From Pseudomonadota bacterium (GTDB lineage: Bacteria > Pseudomonadota > Alphaproteobacteria > Rhizobiales > Pleomorphomonadaceae), in assembly GCA_018262505.1 (NCBI GenBank), contig JAGSYV010000093.1, positions 1 to 34,057 on the forward strand: a DNA stretch of 34,057 bases, written 5' to 3'. The translations under genes were made by a program, and so were the position numbers. A model generated the notes under the pieces. That model searched no databases, was not told the origin of the DNA, and worked only from the letters and a program-made list of their open reading frames with translations. Below are positions 1-9,191 of the stretch, piece after piece (the first letter of the stretch is position 1; each line of letters begins with the position of its first letter).

Positions 1-333
1 GCCCCAGATCAGGTCGACCTTGTTCTTCTTCAAGAGGAAGCCGACGCCCTGGCTCATCTGCTGGGCGATGCCGCGCGACCGCTTGACGATGGCGGCGACA
101 TCGGCACCCGGTTTCTCGGCCTTGATGCCGTAGTCGGCGGCGTGCTCGATATAGTGGAAAATCTCGGCCGAACGCAGCAGCGCCTTGGCGGGAATGCACC
201 CCCAGTTGGGGCAGATACCGCCGATATAGGCGCGCTCGACGACGCCAACCTTGAGGCCGAGCTGGGCGGCACGGATGGCGGCGACATATCCGCCGGGACC
301 GGAGCCGATGATCAGGATGTCATACTGGGACAT
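1..333 (-). CDS. lpdA: Dihydrolipoamide dehydrogenase (E3), N-terminal part, cut by window edge
   Basis: This is the flavoprotein E3 of the pyruvate dehydrogenase complex, which reoxidises dihydrolipoyl groups and passes electrons to NAD+. The first 111 codons are visible, starting MSQYDILIIGSGPGGY. They show the FAD-binding Rossmann motif GSGPGG near residues 11-16 and the redox-active disulfide motif GGICPNWGCIPAKALL near residues 39-54 (C-P-N-W-G-C, the CxxxxC of class I pyridine-nucleotide disulfide oxidoreductases). The NAD and dimerisation domains lie outside the window. It is the last visible gene of the pdhA-pdhB-pdhC-lpdA run, 110 bases after pdhC on the same strand. The frame is open to the window edge, so this is a partial gene, not a truncated one. 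Assignment is firm because of the motif and the operon. Confidence 0.95.
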   Translation of the reverse strand, partial: MSQYDILIIGSGPGGYVAAIRAAQLGLKVGVVERAYIGGICPNWGCIPAKALLRSAEIFHYIEHAADYGIKAEKPGADVAAIVKRSRGIAQQMSQGVGFLLKKNKVDLIWG

Positions 334-387
334 AGGTCTATGCCTTCAATCTGGGTTCGGCGTGGGCGAAGCCTCTCGCCGGAAGCA

Positions 388-415
388 GGCGGCGCCGACG
401 CTGTCGGCAACCGCC
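388..415. other. Hairpin between pdhC and lpdA
   Basis: An outer 5-bp stem (GGCGG/CCGCC) encloses a 6-bp stem (GCCGAC/GTCGGC) with a 3-base loop. There is no T-run on either side, so it does not look like an intrinsic terminator. A partial attenuator or an RNA processing/stability element between two cistrons is an inference. Confidence 0.4.
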
Positions 416-443
416 TCCCGAAATGGACGACGGATAAACTCCG

Positions 444-1751
444 TCACACCAGCATCGACATCGGCTTCTCGATGAAGCCCTTGAACGCGCGCAAAAGCTC
501 CGCGCCGAGCGCACCGTCGACGGCGCGGTGGTCGGTGGAGAGCGTGACGCTCATCACGGTGGCGACGGCCAGCTGGCCGCCCTTCACCACGGCCCGCTGC
601 TCGCCAGCGCCGACCGCCAGGATCGTCGCGTGCGGCGGGTTGATGACGGCTGCGAAGTCCTTGACGCCGAACATGCCGAGGTTGGACACCGAAGTGGTGC
701 CGCCCTGGTATTCTTCCGGCTTCAGCTTGCGGTCCTTGGCGCGCTTGGCGAGATCCTTCACCTCGTTGGAGATGGTGGAAAGGCTCTTCTCGTTAGCCTT
801 GCGGACGATCGGCGTGATCAGGCCGCCGGGGATCGACACGGCGACGCCGACATCGGCGTGCTTGTGCTTCAACATGCCGCCATCGGTCCAGGAGACGTGG
901 GCGTCCGGCACGGCCTTGAGGGCCAGCGCGTAAGCCTTGATCACCATGTCGTTGACCGACACCTTGTAGGCCGGCTTGCCATCGGCGGTCGGCGCCGCGT
1001 CGTTGATGTCCTTGCGCAGCGCCAACAGCGCGTCCAGCTCCACATCGACGGTGACGTAGAAGTGCGGCACCGTCTGCTTGGACTCGGTCAGGCGTCGGGC
1101 GATGGTTTTGCGCATGCCGTCGTGCGGGATCAGCTCGTAGCTCCCCGGATCGAACAGCTTCAGCGTCATCTCGTCGCTGGCACCAGCCGGCTTCGGAGCG
1201 GGCGCAGCGGCCGGAGCCGACGCCTGCGGAGCGGCTGCCTTCGGCGCGGCCTCCGCGCCTTCGACGTCGCGCAGGATGATGCGGCCCTTCGGCCCCGAGC
1301 CCTTGACGGACTTGAGATCGAGGCCCTTGTCCTTGGCAACTCGACGGGCCAGCGGCGACGCGAAGACGCGTTCGCCCTGTTCCGCCTTGGGAGCCTCGGC
1401 CTTCGGCGCTTCAGCCGGTTTGGCCTTCTCGTCTGCCTTCGGCGCTTCCGCCTTGGCCACGGTCGGAGCAGCCCCATCGGCGGCCGCCGCGGCAGTGGAA
1501 ACATCCTCGCCCTCTTCGGCGAGGATGGCGATCACCGCGTTGACCGGCACGTCGGCCGCGCCTTCGGCGACCACCAGCTTGGCGACGACACCCTCGTCGA
1601 TCGCCTCGACCTCCATGGTCGCCTTATCGGTCTCGATCTCGGCGAGCACCGTGCCGGATTTCACGGCATCGCCCACTTTGACGTTCCATTTGGTCAGGTT
1701 GCCCGTCTCCATCGTGGGAGAGAGCGCCGGCATCAGAATCTTGATCGGCAT
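444..1751 (-). CDS. pdhC: Pyruvate dehydrogenase E2, dihydrolipoamide acetyltransferase
   Basis: This is the E2 core of the pyruvate dehydrogenase complex. It moves the acetyl group from E1 to coenzyme A on a swinging lipoyl arm. The 435 residues hold, in order: one lipoyl domain with the lipoylation lysine K43 in [10 protein letters not shown], an Ala/Pro/Lys-rich flexible linker (about 85-125), a peripheral-subunit-binding domain (about 130-168, FASPLARRVAKDKGLDL), a second Ala/Pro linker, and the catalytic domain ending with DHRAVDG (H408 and D412 as the expected catalytic pair). The length is normal for a single-lipoyl-domain alphaproteobacterial E2. It starts 11 bases after pdhB stops, which implies co-transcription with pdhA and pdhB. 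I see nothing degenerate in it. Confidence 0.97.
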   Translation of the reverse strand: MPIKILMPALSPTMETGNLTKWNVKVGDAVKSGTVLAEIETDKATMEVEAIDEGVVAKLVVAEGAADVPVNAVIAILAEEGEDVSTAAAAADGAAPTVAKAEAPKADEKAKPAEAPKAEAPKAEQGERVFASPLARRVAKDKGLDLKSVKGSGPKGRIILRDVEGAEAAPKAAAPQASAPAAAPAPKPAGASDEMTLKLFDPGSYELIPHDGMRKTIARRLTESKQTVPHFYVTVDVELDALLALRKDINDAAPTADGKPAYKVSVNDMVIKAYALALKAVPDAHVSWTDGGMLKHKHADVGVAVSIPGGLITPIVRKANEKSLSTISNEVKDLAKRAKDRKLKPEEYQGGTTSVSNLGMFGVKDFAAVINPPHATILAVGAGEQRAVVKGGQLAVATVMSVTLSTDHRAVDGALGAELLRAFKGFIEKPMSMLV

Positions 1752-1762
1752 TTTATCTCTCC

Positions 1763-3124
<1,362 letters not shown>

Positions 3125-3145
3125 TTTTAAAACCTTTCGGCGCTG

Positions 3146-4216
3146 TCAACGAAGAATGTCGGTCCAGAGCTCGGACGGATCCGGCTCGGCATCGGCGGAG
3201 GCGAAGTCGGCCGCTTCGGTCACGACGGCACGGACGTTCTTGTCGATCTCCTTGAGATCGTCCTCGCTGGCCCAGCCCTTCTCGACCAGCCGCTTCCTGA
3301 CCTGCTCGATCGGATCGCGCTCGTCGCGCATCTTCTGCACTTCGTCCTTGGTCCGGTACTTGGCCGGATCGGACATGGAGTGACCGCGGTAGCGGTAGGT
3401 CTGCATTTCCAGGATGTAGGGACCGTTGCCGGCCCGCGCCCATTCGACGGCGCGATCGGCAGCCGCCTTGACGGCGCGAACGTCCATGCCGTCCACCTGC
3501 TCGCCGGGAATGTTAAAGCTCTCGCCGCGCTTGGCAAAGTCGGTCTGCGCCGAGGAACGACTGACCGAGGTCCCCATGGCATAGCGGTTGTTCTCGATGA
3601 CGAAGATCACCGGCAGCTTCCAGAGCTGCGCCATGTTGAAGGTCTCATAAACCTGACCTTGGTTGGCGGCACCATCGCCGAAGTAGACCACCGACACGTT
3701 ATCGGTGCCGCGATACTTGTCGGCAAAGGCAAGACCGGCGCCGATCGGCACCTGGGCGCCGACGATGCCGTGACCGCCGAAGAACTGCTTCTCGCGGCTG
3801 AACATGTGCATCGAGCCGCCCTTGCCGCGTGAATAACCGCCCTGGCGACCGGTCAACTCGGCCATGACCCCCTTGGGGTCCATGCCGCAGGCCAGCATAT
3901 GGCCATGATCGCGATAGGAGGTGGTGACCTGATCCTCGCCCTCGCGCAGCGCCTTGCCGATACCGACGACCACAGCTTCCTGACCGATATAGAGATGGCA
4001 GAAACCACCGATCAGACCCATGCCGTAGAGCTGACCGGCCTTCTCTTCGAAGCGCCGGATCAGCAGCATGTCGTGATAAGCCTTGAGCTCATCATCCTTG
4101 TCGAACTCAGCGACCTGATAATTGATGGCCGGGTTGGAAATCTTGCCGGTTTTTTTCGTTGCGGAGGTCGGGGCCGAAGCGCGGCTGCGCTTCTCGGTCG
4201 CCGGTCGTACAGCCAT
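3146..4216 (-). CDS. pdhA: Pyruvate dehydrogenase E1 alpha subunit
   Basis: This is the alpha half of E1 and the first gene of the PDH operon. The 356-residue protein begins with a basic, Ser/Thr-rich tail of about 30 residues. The dehydrogenase E1 fold follows, with YRDHGHMLACG near 101-111 and the thiamine-diphosphate/Mg motif that starts GDGAANQG at 180 and ends in the asparagine pair at 209-210. The later RYRGHSMSDPAKYRTKDE is the loop that in mitochondrial E1 alpha carries regulatory serines; whether it is phosphorylated here is not known. Length and motifs are normal. The start at 4216 follows a GGGAGG-like ribosome site (complement of tcctccc). About 160 bases separate it from the next possible ORF upstream, enough for a promoter. 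Confidence 0.97.
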   Translation of the reverse strand: MAVRPATEKRSRASAPTSATKKTGKISNPAINYQVAEFDKDDELKAYHDMLLIRRFEEKAGQLYGMGLIGGFCHLYIGQEAVVVGIGKALREGEDQVTTSYRDHGHMLACGMDPKGVMAELTGRQGGYSRGKGGSMHMFSREKQFFGGHGIVGAQVPIGAGLAFADKYRGTDNVSVVYFGDGAANQGQVYETFNMAQLWKLPVIFVIENNRYAMGTSVSRSSAQTDFAKRGESFNIPGEQVDGMDVRAVKAAADRAVEWARAGNGPYILEMQTYRYRGHSMSDPAKYRTKDEVQKMRDERDPIEQVRKRLVEKGWASEDDLKEIDKNVRAVVTEAADFASADAEPDPSELWTDILR

Positions 4217-4335
4217 TGAGCGTTCCTCCCGTGTAGGGATTATTTCGTAGGGCGCCGACGGAACCCCTTTCCCGGGAGCAAGTCAAGGTTTGGATCGCAT
4301 GTCAATCATGCGAAAGCCGCATCACTGGCCGTGCG

Positions 4336-4356
4336 AGTTAACTGGAATCAAGTTAA
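4336..4356. promoter_or_regulatory. Repeated AGTTAA elements upstream of pdhA
   Basis: AGTTAA occurs at 4336-4341 and again at 4351-4356. TTAACT at 4338-4343 also forms a 6-bp inverted repeat with the second copy across 7 bases. This lies in an AT-rich patch about 120-140 bases upstream of the pdhA start. It could be a regulator site for the PDH operon, but no regulator can be named from sequence alone. Confidence 0.3.
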
Positions 4357-4377
4357 TTCAAGAAAAATATAGCAACG

Positions 4378-4602
4378 TCAATTGGTTTTGGCCTGCGCCA
4401 ACTTATCAAAATCCATGATCACCACCTCATTGGGATTGACCACGAAGACGGGCGATGCTGGCGGGTAATCATACGCAACGAACTCACGCGGAACGGCGGG
4501 AACGGCCCGTTCCCTTACCCAGGGAGTCTGAACCAACGTGGTAAAAGGAGGGTGAACAGCGTCCGATATGCCCCCGCAAAATGAGTCATCAGAGCCATAC
4601 AA
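4378..4602 (-). CDS. Doubtful small ORF, hypothetical protein
   Basis: This 74-codon frame is open from a TTG at 4602 and ends 161 bases before pdhA on the same strand. No ATG or GTG start and no ribosome site is visible. The frame stays open upstream to a stop near 4670, so a start might also be missed. The C-terminal half (REFVAYDYPPASPVFVVNPN) reads like a real small domain, faintly reminiscent of secreted DUF1236-type tails, but I do not recognise the family. It may be a short unknown gene, a decayed remnant, or chance. An overlapping frame in the same strand is also open, which lowers confidence further. Confidence 0.25.
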   Translation of the reverse strand: MYGSDDSFCGGISDAVHPPFTTLVQTPWVRERAVPAVPREFVAYDYPPASPVFVVNPNEVVIMDFDKLAQAKTN

Positions 4603-4671
4603 TAGATAAAAGGTGGCAATCCGCTCATCGCTACCGCAATCACGACATCGTGTCCGGACTTCTCAGCCGCA

Positions 4672-5409
4672 ATGGCGCCGAGGAACCGCCAAACCGCCAC
4701 GAAAGCCGGCGATGCATCTGCGGAAGTCGGAGGATCAGGCGTGAGGTTTGGGCAGATACGGCCGCGGCCGGCGACGGTACTGTCGATCCTCGGTCATGCA
4801 ACATTCCTCGCGCTCCTCGCCATCGAAGCCCCGCGCTACTTGGCTGTAAGTAGGCCACCCGCGGCGATTGAGGTGGTCATGGTCGCCCCACCGGAGAACC
4901 GCCCCGCTCCCGTTACCCCTCCCACCACGGCCACACCCGCGCAGCCCCAGGCCGCCAGCCAGTCGACGGCGCCGCTGATCAATCCGGCTCGTCCGCCGTC
5001 CAATGCACCAGTAACGGCAACCGAATATTTTGCCAGCGCCGTCCTGAACGATGCTCGCAATCGGAAAACCCGGCAAACGCTTGCCGCGCTCGGCAGCGAC
5101 GAACGGTTGATTCAGCTCTGCAATATCGAGGCAATGGAGCAATTGAAGCGCTGGAAGGCCGGCTTCGTTGCCGATCATATCGTCGCCTACGCCACGGCAG
5201 ATCCGTCACTGACGGCAGCATCGATCGAGGCGCCCGGCGCCGCCGTCCATGCCGGCGGGAAATGGTATCGGCTATCGTTCGGTTGCACCGCACGAACCGA
5301 CTTCCAACGCGTCGAGTCTTTCGCTTTCACGCTCGGCCGGCCCATCCCTCAACAGGAATGGGAACAGGATAACCTGCCCGAGCAGGTCGACGGCGACGCC
5401 ACCGATTAG
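4672..5409 (+). CDS. DUF930 domain protein, membrane-anchored
   Basis: The 245-residue protein has a basic N-terminus and one hydrophobic segment (about 36-53, SILGHATFLALLAIEAP), so it is probably anchored in the inner membrane with its bulk in the periplasm. A TonB-like Pro/Ala/Thr-rich linker covers about 70-115. The C-terminal domain (about 120-235) matches my memory of the DUF930 pattern: LCNIEAMEQLKRW, then DHIVAYATADPSL, then a GGKWYRLSFGC core and a PIPQQEWE end. Two cysteines (in QLCNIE and FGCTAR) could form a disulfide. DUF930 has no established function. The start at 4672 is uncertain, as no strong ribosome site precedes it. It stands alone, transcribed toward ntrX, with hairpins between the two genes. 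Confidence 0.75.
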   Translation: MAPRNRQTATKAGDASAEVGGSGVRFGQIRPRPATVLSILGHATFLALLAIEAPRYLAVSRPPAAIEVVMVAPPENRPAPVTPPTTATPAQPQAASQSTAPLINPARPPSNAPVTATEYFASAVLNDARNRKTRQTLAALGSDERLIQLCNIEAMEQLKRWKAGFVADHIVAYATADPSLTAASIEAPGAAVHAGGKWYRLSFGCTARTDFQRVESFAFTLGRPIPQQEWEQDNLPEQVDGDATD

Positions 5410-5452
5410 TACCAACTCGCGAAGATGCTGACGCATCCGCTCATTGAGGCCA

Positions 5453-5495
5453 TTGCCGATTTCTCATTTGCATCTGAGGCATGAGAAATCGGCAA
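5453..5495. repeat. Perfect 15-bp inverted repeat, 3' of the DUF930 gene
   Basis: TTGCCGATTTCTCAT at 5453-5467 and its exact complement at 5481-5495 enclose a 13-base loop. It lies between the convergent DUF930 and ntrX genes. Neither side has a classic T-run, so a terminator role is possible but not shown. It may instead be a copy of an interspersed palindromic repeat. Confidence 0.65.
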
Positions 5496-5500
5496 ACGGA

Positions 5501-5533
5501 ATACCAAGAGGCATTTTCAATGCATCTTGGTAT
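5501..5533. repeat. Second perfect hairpin between DUF930 gene and ntrX
   Basis: ATACCAAGA at 5501-5509 pairs with TCTTGGTAT at 5525-5533. After a single G/A mismatch, GCATT pairs with AATGC around a TTC loop. This 14-pair stem lies 10 bases past the ntrX stop and directly follows the other hairpin, giving a tandem structure suited to stop transcription or stabilise transcripts from both convergent genes. Confidence 0.65.
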
Positions 5534-5543
5534 AAGGCTTGCC

Positions 5544-6791
5544 TCAACCGGCGATCGCCAGACTCTTGAGCTTTCTGTGCAGCGCCGAACGCTCCATGCC
5601 GACGAATTCGGCGGTGCGCGAAATATTGCCGCCGAAACGGTTGAGCTGGGCCTTGAGATACTCTCGCTCGAAGATCTCGCGCGCTTCCCGCAGCGGCAGC
5701 GCCATCAGGTGTTCCCCACCCGAACCCGACGGCAGCGACGGCAGCATGGTGCCGATCTCCGACGGCAGCAGATCGGCGGTGATCACCGCCTCCGGATCGC
5801 CGCGCGTCAGGATCATCAGCCGCTCGACGTTGTTGCGGAGCTGGCGGAGATTGCCCGGCCAGTCGTGCGACTGCAACACGGCCATCACGGCGAGGCGGTG
5901 GAACAGGTCTTCGCGGAAATGACCCTCGGCAATCTCGCGCTCGAGGTCACGCGCCGTCGACGACACATAACGCACGTCGACGTGCACCTTCTGCGTACCG
6001 CCTACGCGCTCGAAAGCCTGATCGACGAGGACGCGCACCATACGGTTCTGCATCTCGCGCGGCATGTCGCCAATCTCGTCGAGGTAGAGCGTACCGCCAT
6101 GCGCCTCCTCAAGGGCGCCAACCTTGCGCTTGCCGTCATCGTCGGACTCGCTGCCGAACAGCTCGATCTCCATGCGATCTGGCGAGAAGGCGCCGCCGTT
6201 CAGCACCACGAACGGGCCGGCCGCCCGGTGAGAGTGCTCGTGGATGGCGCGCGCCACCGATTCCTTGCCGGACCCGGAGGGACCAGAGATCAGCACGCGG
6301 CTGTTGGTCGGCGCGACGCGATCGATGGTGTTGCGGAGTTGGTTGACCACCGACGACCCGCCGACGATGCCTTCCTGGCGATCGGACCGGATCTGCAGCT
6401 CACGAATCTCGCGCTTGAGACGCGATGATTCCAGCGCCCTTTCGGCGATCAGCACCAGGCGATCGGCCTTGAACGGTTTCTCGATGTAGTCGTAGGCGCC
6501 GCGCTTGATGGCGGAGACCGCGGTCTCGACATTGCCGTGGCCGGAGATCATCACCACCGGCACGTCCGGATTGCCGGCTTTGATCTCATCGAGCAATTGC
6601 AAGCCGTCGATGCGGCTGCCCTGCAGCCAGATATCCAGGAAGATCAACTGCGGGCGCCGCTCTGCAATCGCCTGAAGAGCCTTGTCACAGTCACCGGCCG
6701 TCCGGGTGCCATGACCTTCATCCTCAAGGATGCCCGCCACGAGATCGCGAATATCAGCCTCGTCGTCAACGATCAGAATGTCGGTCGCCAT
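5544..6791 (-). CDS. ntrX: NtrX-type sigma-54-family response regulator with a shortened AAA+ domain
   Basis: This is the response regulator partner of NtrY, a nitrogen/redox two-component pair of alphaproteobacteria. The 415 residues contain a receiver domain (1 to about 120) with phospho-acceptor D53 in LIFLDIWL and K105, then an AAA+ domain with Walker A GPSGSGKE (170-177) and Walker B GGTLYLDEI (232-240), and a C-terminal Fis-type helix-turn-helix (about 370-412). The GAFTGA sigma-54 loop is absent, which is usual for NtrX of this group. The odd feature is at residues 301-304: EDLFHRLAV runs straight into MAVLQSHDWPGNLRQ. In every NtrX and NtrC-class protein I know, about 40 residues including the ReDIP helix lie there. 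The gene is about 40 codons shorter than usual NtrX, with the frame kept. Confidence 0.9.
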   Translation of the reverse strand: MATDILIVDDEADIRDLVAGILEDEGHGTRTAGDCDKALQAIAERRPQLIFLDIWLQGSRIDGLQLLDEIKAGNPDVPVVMISGHGNVETAVSAIKRGAYDYIEKPFKADRLVLIAERALESSRLKREIRELQIRSDRQEGIVGGSSVVNQLRNTIDRVAPTNSRVLISGPSGSGKESVARAIHEHSHRAAGPFVVLNGGAFSPDRMEIELFGSESDDDGKRKVGALEEAHGGTLYLDEIGDMPREMQNRMVRVLVDQAFERVGGTQKVHVDVRYVSSTARDLEREIAEGHFREDLFHRLAVMAVLQSHDWPGNLRQLRNNVERLMILTRGDPEAVITADLLPSEIGTMLPSLPSGSGGEHLMALPLREAREIFEREYLKAQLNRFGGNISRTAEFVGMERSALHRKLKSLAIAG

Positions 6792-6899
6792 TGTTTCCTG
6801 CGTATCCGTTCCGCCGCCGAGCGGCCATACCCCGGCCGCTTCGGCAGTAACATAAATGTCACACGATCTGAAGCCCTATCCACCGTAAACTGTCGACAA
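6792..6899. other. Spacer between ntrY and ntrX
   Basis: This 108-base gap is longer than is common for this pair, which usually sits close together. It holds a near-palindrome (GTGACA, 4 bases, TGTTAC on the minus strand, one mismatch) at about 6847-6862. ntrX may therefore have its own promoter, but none is clear. Confidence 0.3.
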
Positions 6900-8987
6900 T
6901 CAACCCGTTCTGTGCGGATCGGTCGGCAAGCTGATCCTGACCATGGCTCCGTGGCCACCGTCGGCGACCGCCGGCGAGTCCAAAAGATCGATACTGCCGC
7001 CGTGCTCCTCGACGATCTTGCGCACGATGGCAAGGCCGAGGCCGGTCCCCTTCTCGCGCGTCGTCATATAGGGCTCCAGGAGCCGATGCCGCTCGGTTGT
7101 CGGCAAGCCAATGCCGGTATCCACCACCTCGACGACATTGAAACCGCCGGCTTCGCGGCCATAGACGTCGACGCGCGCACCGGTCCGCCCGCCTTCGGGC
7201 AGCCCTTCAATCGCTTCGACCGCATTCTTGACGAGGTTGGCAACCGCCTGGCTGATCAGCCGGTGATCGAAACGCCCCATCAATGGGGTTGCCGGCAAAT
7301 GTGCCTCGAAGGCGATCTCCGGATGGCCGACACCAAGCAAGAACACCGCCTCGCGCACGCATTCGCCAAGATCGCGCTCCTCGAAGGAGGGCTTGGGCAT
7401 GCGCGAGAACTGCGAGAATTCGTCGACCATGCGACCAATGTCGCCCACCTGCCGCACGATGGTATCGACACACTGGTCGAACACCCGCCGGTCGTCGTCG
7501 ACCACCAGCTTGCCAAACCGTCGCCGGATACGCTCGGCACTGAGCTGGATCGGCGTCAGCGGATTCTTGATCTCGTGGGCGATGCGGATCGTCGCCTGAT
7601 GCGGCCGCGCTTCGTCCTCGTCACGCAGGGCGGCCGACAGGAGTTGGGCCAACTCCGGCACTTCGTCGACCAGCATGCGGCCGACGAAGCTGAACAGGTC
7701 GACGCCGAGCAGCGACAAGGCCGAAGCGTTGGCGATGGTCACATGGCCATCGTTGGAAATGCCGACGACCCCGGCCGACACGCCCGACAGCACCGCCTCC
7801 GTGAAGCGCCGCCGCCGCTCCGCCTCCTCGGAAGCCGAGATCAGCTCCTGTCGCTGGCTTCTGAGTTCCACCGTCATCTTGTTGAAGGAGGCGCCAAGAC
7901 TTGAGATGTCGTCGGAGGTCGCCCCGACGGGCACAGCGGCGGTAAGATCGCCATGCGCCACCCGGTCGGCGGCATTGATCAGGTGGCGGATCGGCGCCAC
8001 AAGGTAATTGGCAAACGATAGGCCGACCCACATGGCGCCGAGCAGGAACACCAGCGACATGCCGCCGAAAATCATCGCGAAACCGATCTGAACGTCCGAG
8101 CGGTTGTTCTCGAGCTCGCGGTATTCCATGGCGCTATCGCGGGCGAGCTTAAGGTTGTCCAGCACCTGCTTGTCGAGCAGGCGAACGATATAAAGATAGG
8201 TCTCGTCGTAAGCCCTGAGCTTCAGGAGGCCGCCGACCTGGTTGGATTGGCCGGGCTGCAACAGAACCGCCACTTCCTTGCGCGCCTCGTTGATCGCCTC
8301 CACCGTCGGCATGACAGTTTTGATGTTGGGGTCGATGTCGGAGCGCAGGATGATCTTGCCGTCCTTGTCGAGCAGATAGGCGCTTTGCAGGCCGTGCAGT
8401 GACGCCTGCAACCGAACAAGGTTCTCGAACCGGGTCGGCTCGTAGTCGTAGAGGGGCTTGGCCGCGTCGAGCGAGGTGGCGATGCTGATGAGATCGGCAC
8501 GCAGCACACGGGCATGCTCCTGCATGTAGGCGCTCGCCACCGTCAGCACATTGTCGACGACCTGCCGTGTCCGCGATTCGAACCAATGGTCGAAACCCTG
8601 GTTGAGCGAGACGGTGAAAGCCACCGCCACCATCACCGCCGGCAGAGCGGCGATGAAAGCGAACAGCGCCACCACGCGCAGGTGCAGCCGGGCCGCGGCC
8701 CGTCCCTCGAACCAGGCCCAGCCGAGGCGCCAAACCTCCTGGCCGACCATGAAGACCATGGCGACCAGCAAAAGGCCGTCGATCACCAGCGCGCCGCGAA
8801 CGACATCGGTGGTCGGCGCAATCGGCAGAAGGTTGGAAATCAGCGCAAAGGTACCAAGCGAGAAAAGTGTGGCAACCGCCACCAGCACCAGGCCAGCCAG
8901 CCGTCGCCCCCGCCCCTCGGCGTAAACGTCCTTCATCGCCATTGGCTTTGCGGCAGCTTCAGCCTGACTCACCGACAACTCCGCCAT
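6900..8987 (-). CDS. ntrY: NtrY-type membrane sensor histidine kinase with a shortened PAS/linker region
   Basis: This is the sensor partner of NtrX. I chose the start at 8987 (MAELSVSQAEAA) because GGAG lies 7 bases before it; in-frame starts at 9023 and 9092 exist without such support. The 695 residues show four hydrophobic segments (two near the N-terminus, one just before the periplasmic loop, one before HAMP), then a HAMP domain (NYLVAPIRHLINAADRVAHG), a PAS domain (from about FTEAVLSGVSAGVVGI), the H-box with H471 (RIAHEIKNPLTPIQ), and an ATPase domain with N-box NLVKNAVEAIE and G-boxes DTGIGLP and GTGLGLAIVRKI. Oddly, the PAS domain stops early: RDEDEARPHQAT is fused directly to RIAHEIKNP, leaving out the second half of PAS and the helix before the H-box, roughly 45-50 residues by memory of homologues. 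The frame is kept. Confidence 0.9.
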   Translation of the reverse strand: MAELSVSQAEAAAKPMAMKDVYAEGRGRRLAGLVLVAVATLFSLGTFALISNLLPIAPTTDVVRGALVIDGLLLVAMVFMVGQEVWRLGWAWFEGRAAARLHLRVVALFAFIAALPAVMVAVAFTVSLNQGFDHWFESRTRQVVDNVLTVASAYMQEHARVLRADLISIATSLDAAKPLYDYEPTRFENLVRLQASLHGLQSAYLLDKDGKIILRSDIDPNIKTVMPTVEAINEARKEVAVLLQPGQSNQVGGLLKLRAYDETYLYIVRLLDKQVLDNLKLARDSAMEYRELENNRSDVQIGFAMIFGGMSLVFLLGAMWVGLSFANYLVAPIRHLINAADRVAHGDLTAAVPVGATSDDISSLGASFNKMTVELRSQRQELISASEEAERRRRFTEAVLSGVSAGVVGISNDGHVTIANASALSLLGVDLFSFVGRMLVDEVPELAQLLSAALRDEDEARPHQATIRIAHEIKNPLTPIQLSAERIRRRFGKLVVDDDRRVFDQCVDTIVRQVGDIGRMVDEFSQFSRMPKPSFEERDLGECVREAVFLLGVGHPEIAFEAHLPATPLMGRFDHRLISQAVANLVKNAVEAIEGLPEGGRTGARVDVYGREAGGFNVVEVVDTGIGLPTTERHRLLEPYMTTREKGTGLGLAIVRKIVEEHGGSIDLLDSPAVADGGHGAMVRISLPTDPHRTG

Positions 8988-9122
8988 CGTCTGTCTCCAT
9001 TGCGTCTCCGAGCCGTCTATCATGATTGCGGCTTCTTGACGAAAACCTCGTGCAAATGCCGATGATCCGTCATTTTGTCCCGATGCTGCCACAAGGCTCG
9101 CTTTACATCCGCCAACAATGAA

Positions 9123-9173
9123 CTAACAAGGCGACCAGCCAACAACCGAGCTAACAAGGCGACCAGCCGACAA
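9123..9173. repeat. Tandem 28-base direct repeat in the ntrY-kdsD divergent region
   Basis: CTAACAAGGCGACCAGCC occurs at 9123-9140 and exactly again at 9151-9168. Both copies continue with RACAA, giving 22 of 23 identical bases at a 28-base period, and a decayed third copy may precede at about 9112. It ends 19 bases before the kdsD start, so it is in the leader or promoter of kdsD. Confidence 0.7.
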
Positions 9174-9191
9174 TTGCGGATCCAAGCCGAT

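Noticed and set aside
5544-6791. Missing GAFTGA motif in NtrX as a defect
   Set aside because: NtrX of many alphaproteobacteria lacks GAFTGA; only the loss near residue 302 is unusual.
6537-7904. 455-codon plus-strand frame opposite ntrY
   Set aside because: It covers the ntrX-ntrY region antisense, with no recognisable motif, whereas the minus strand has clear kinase boxes.
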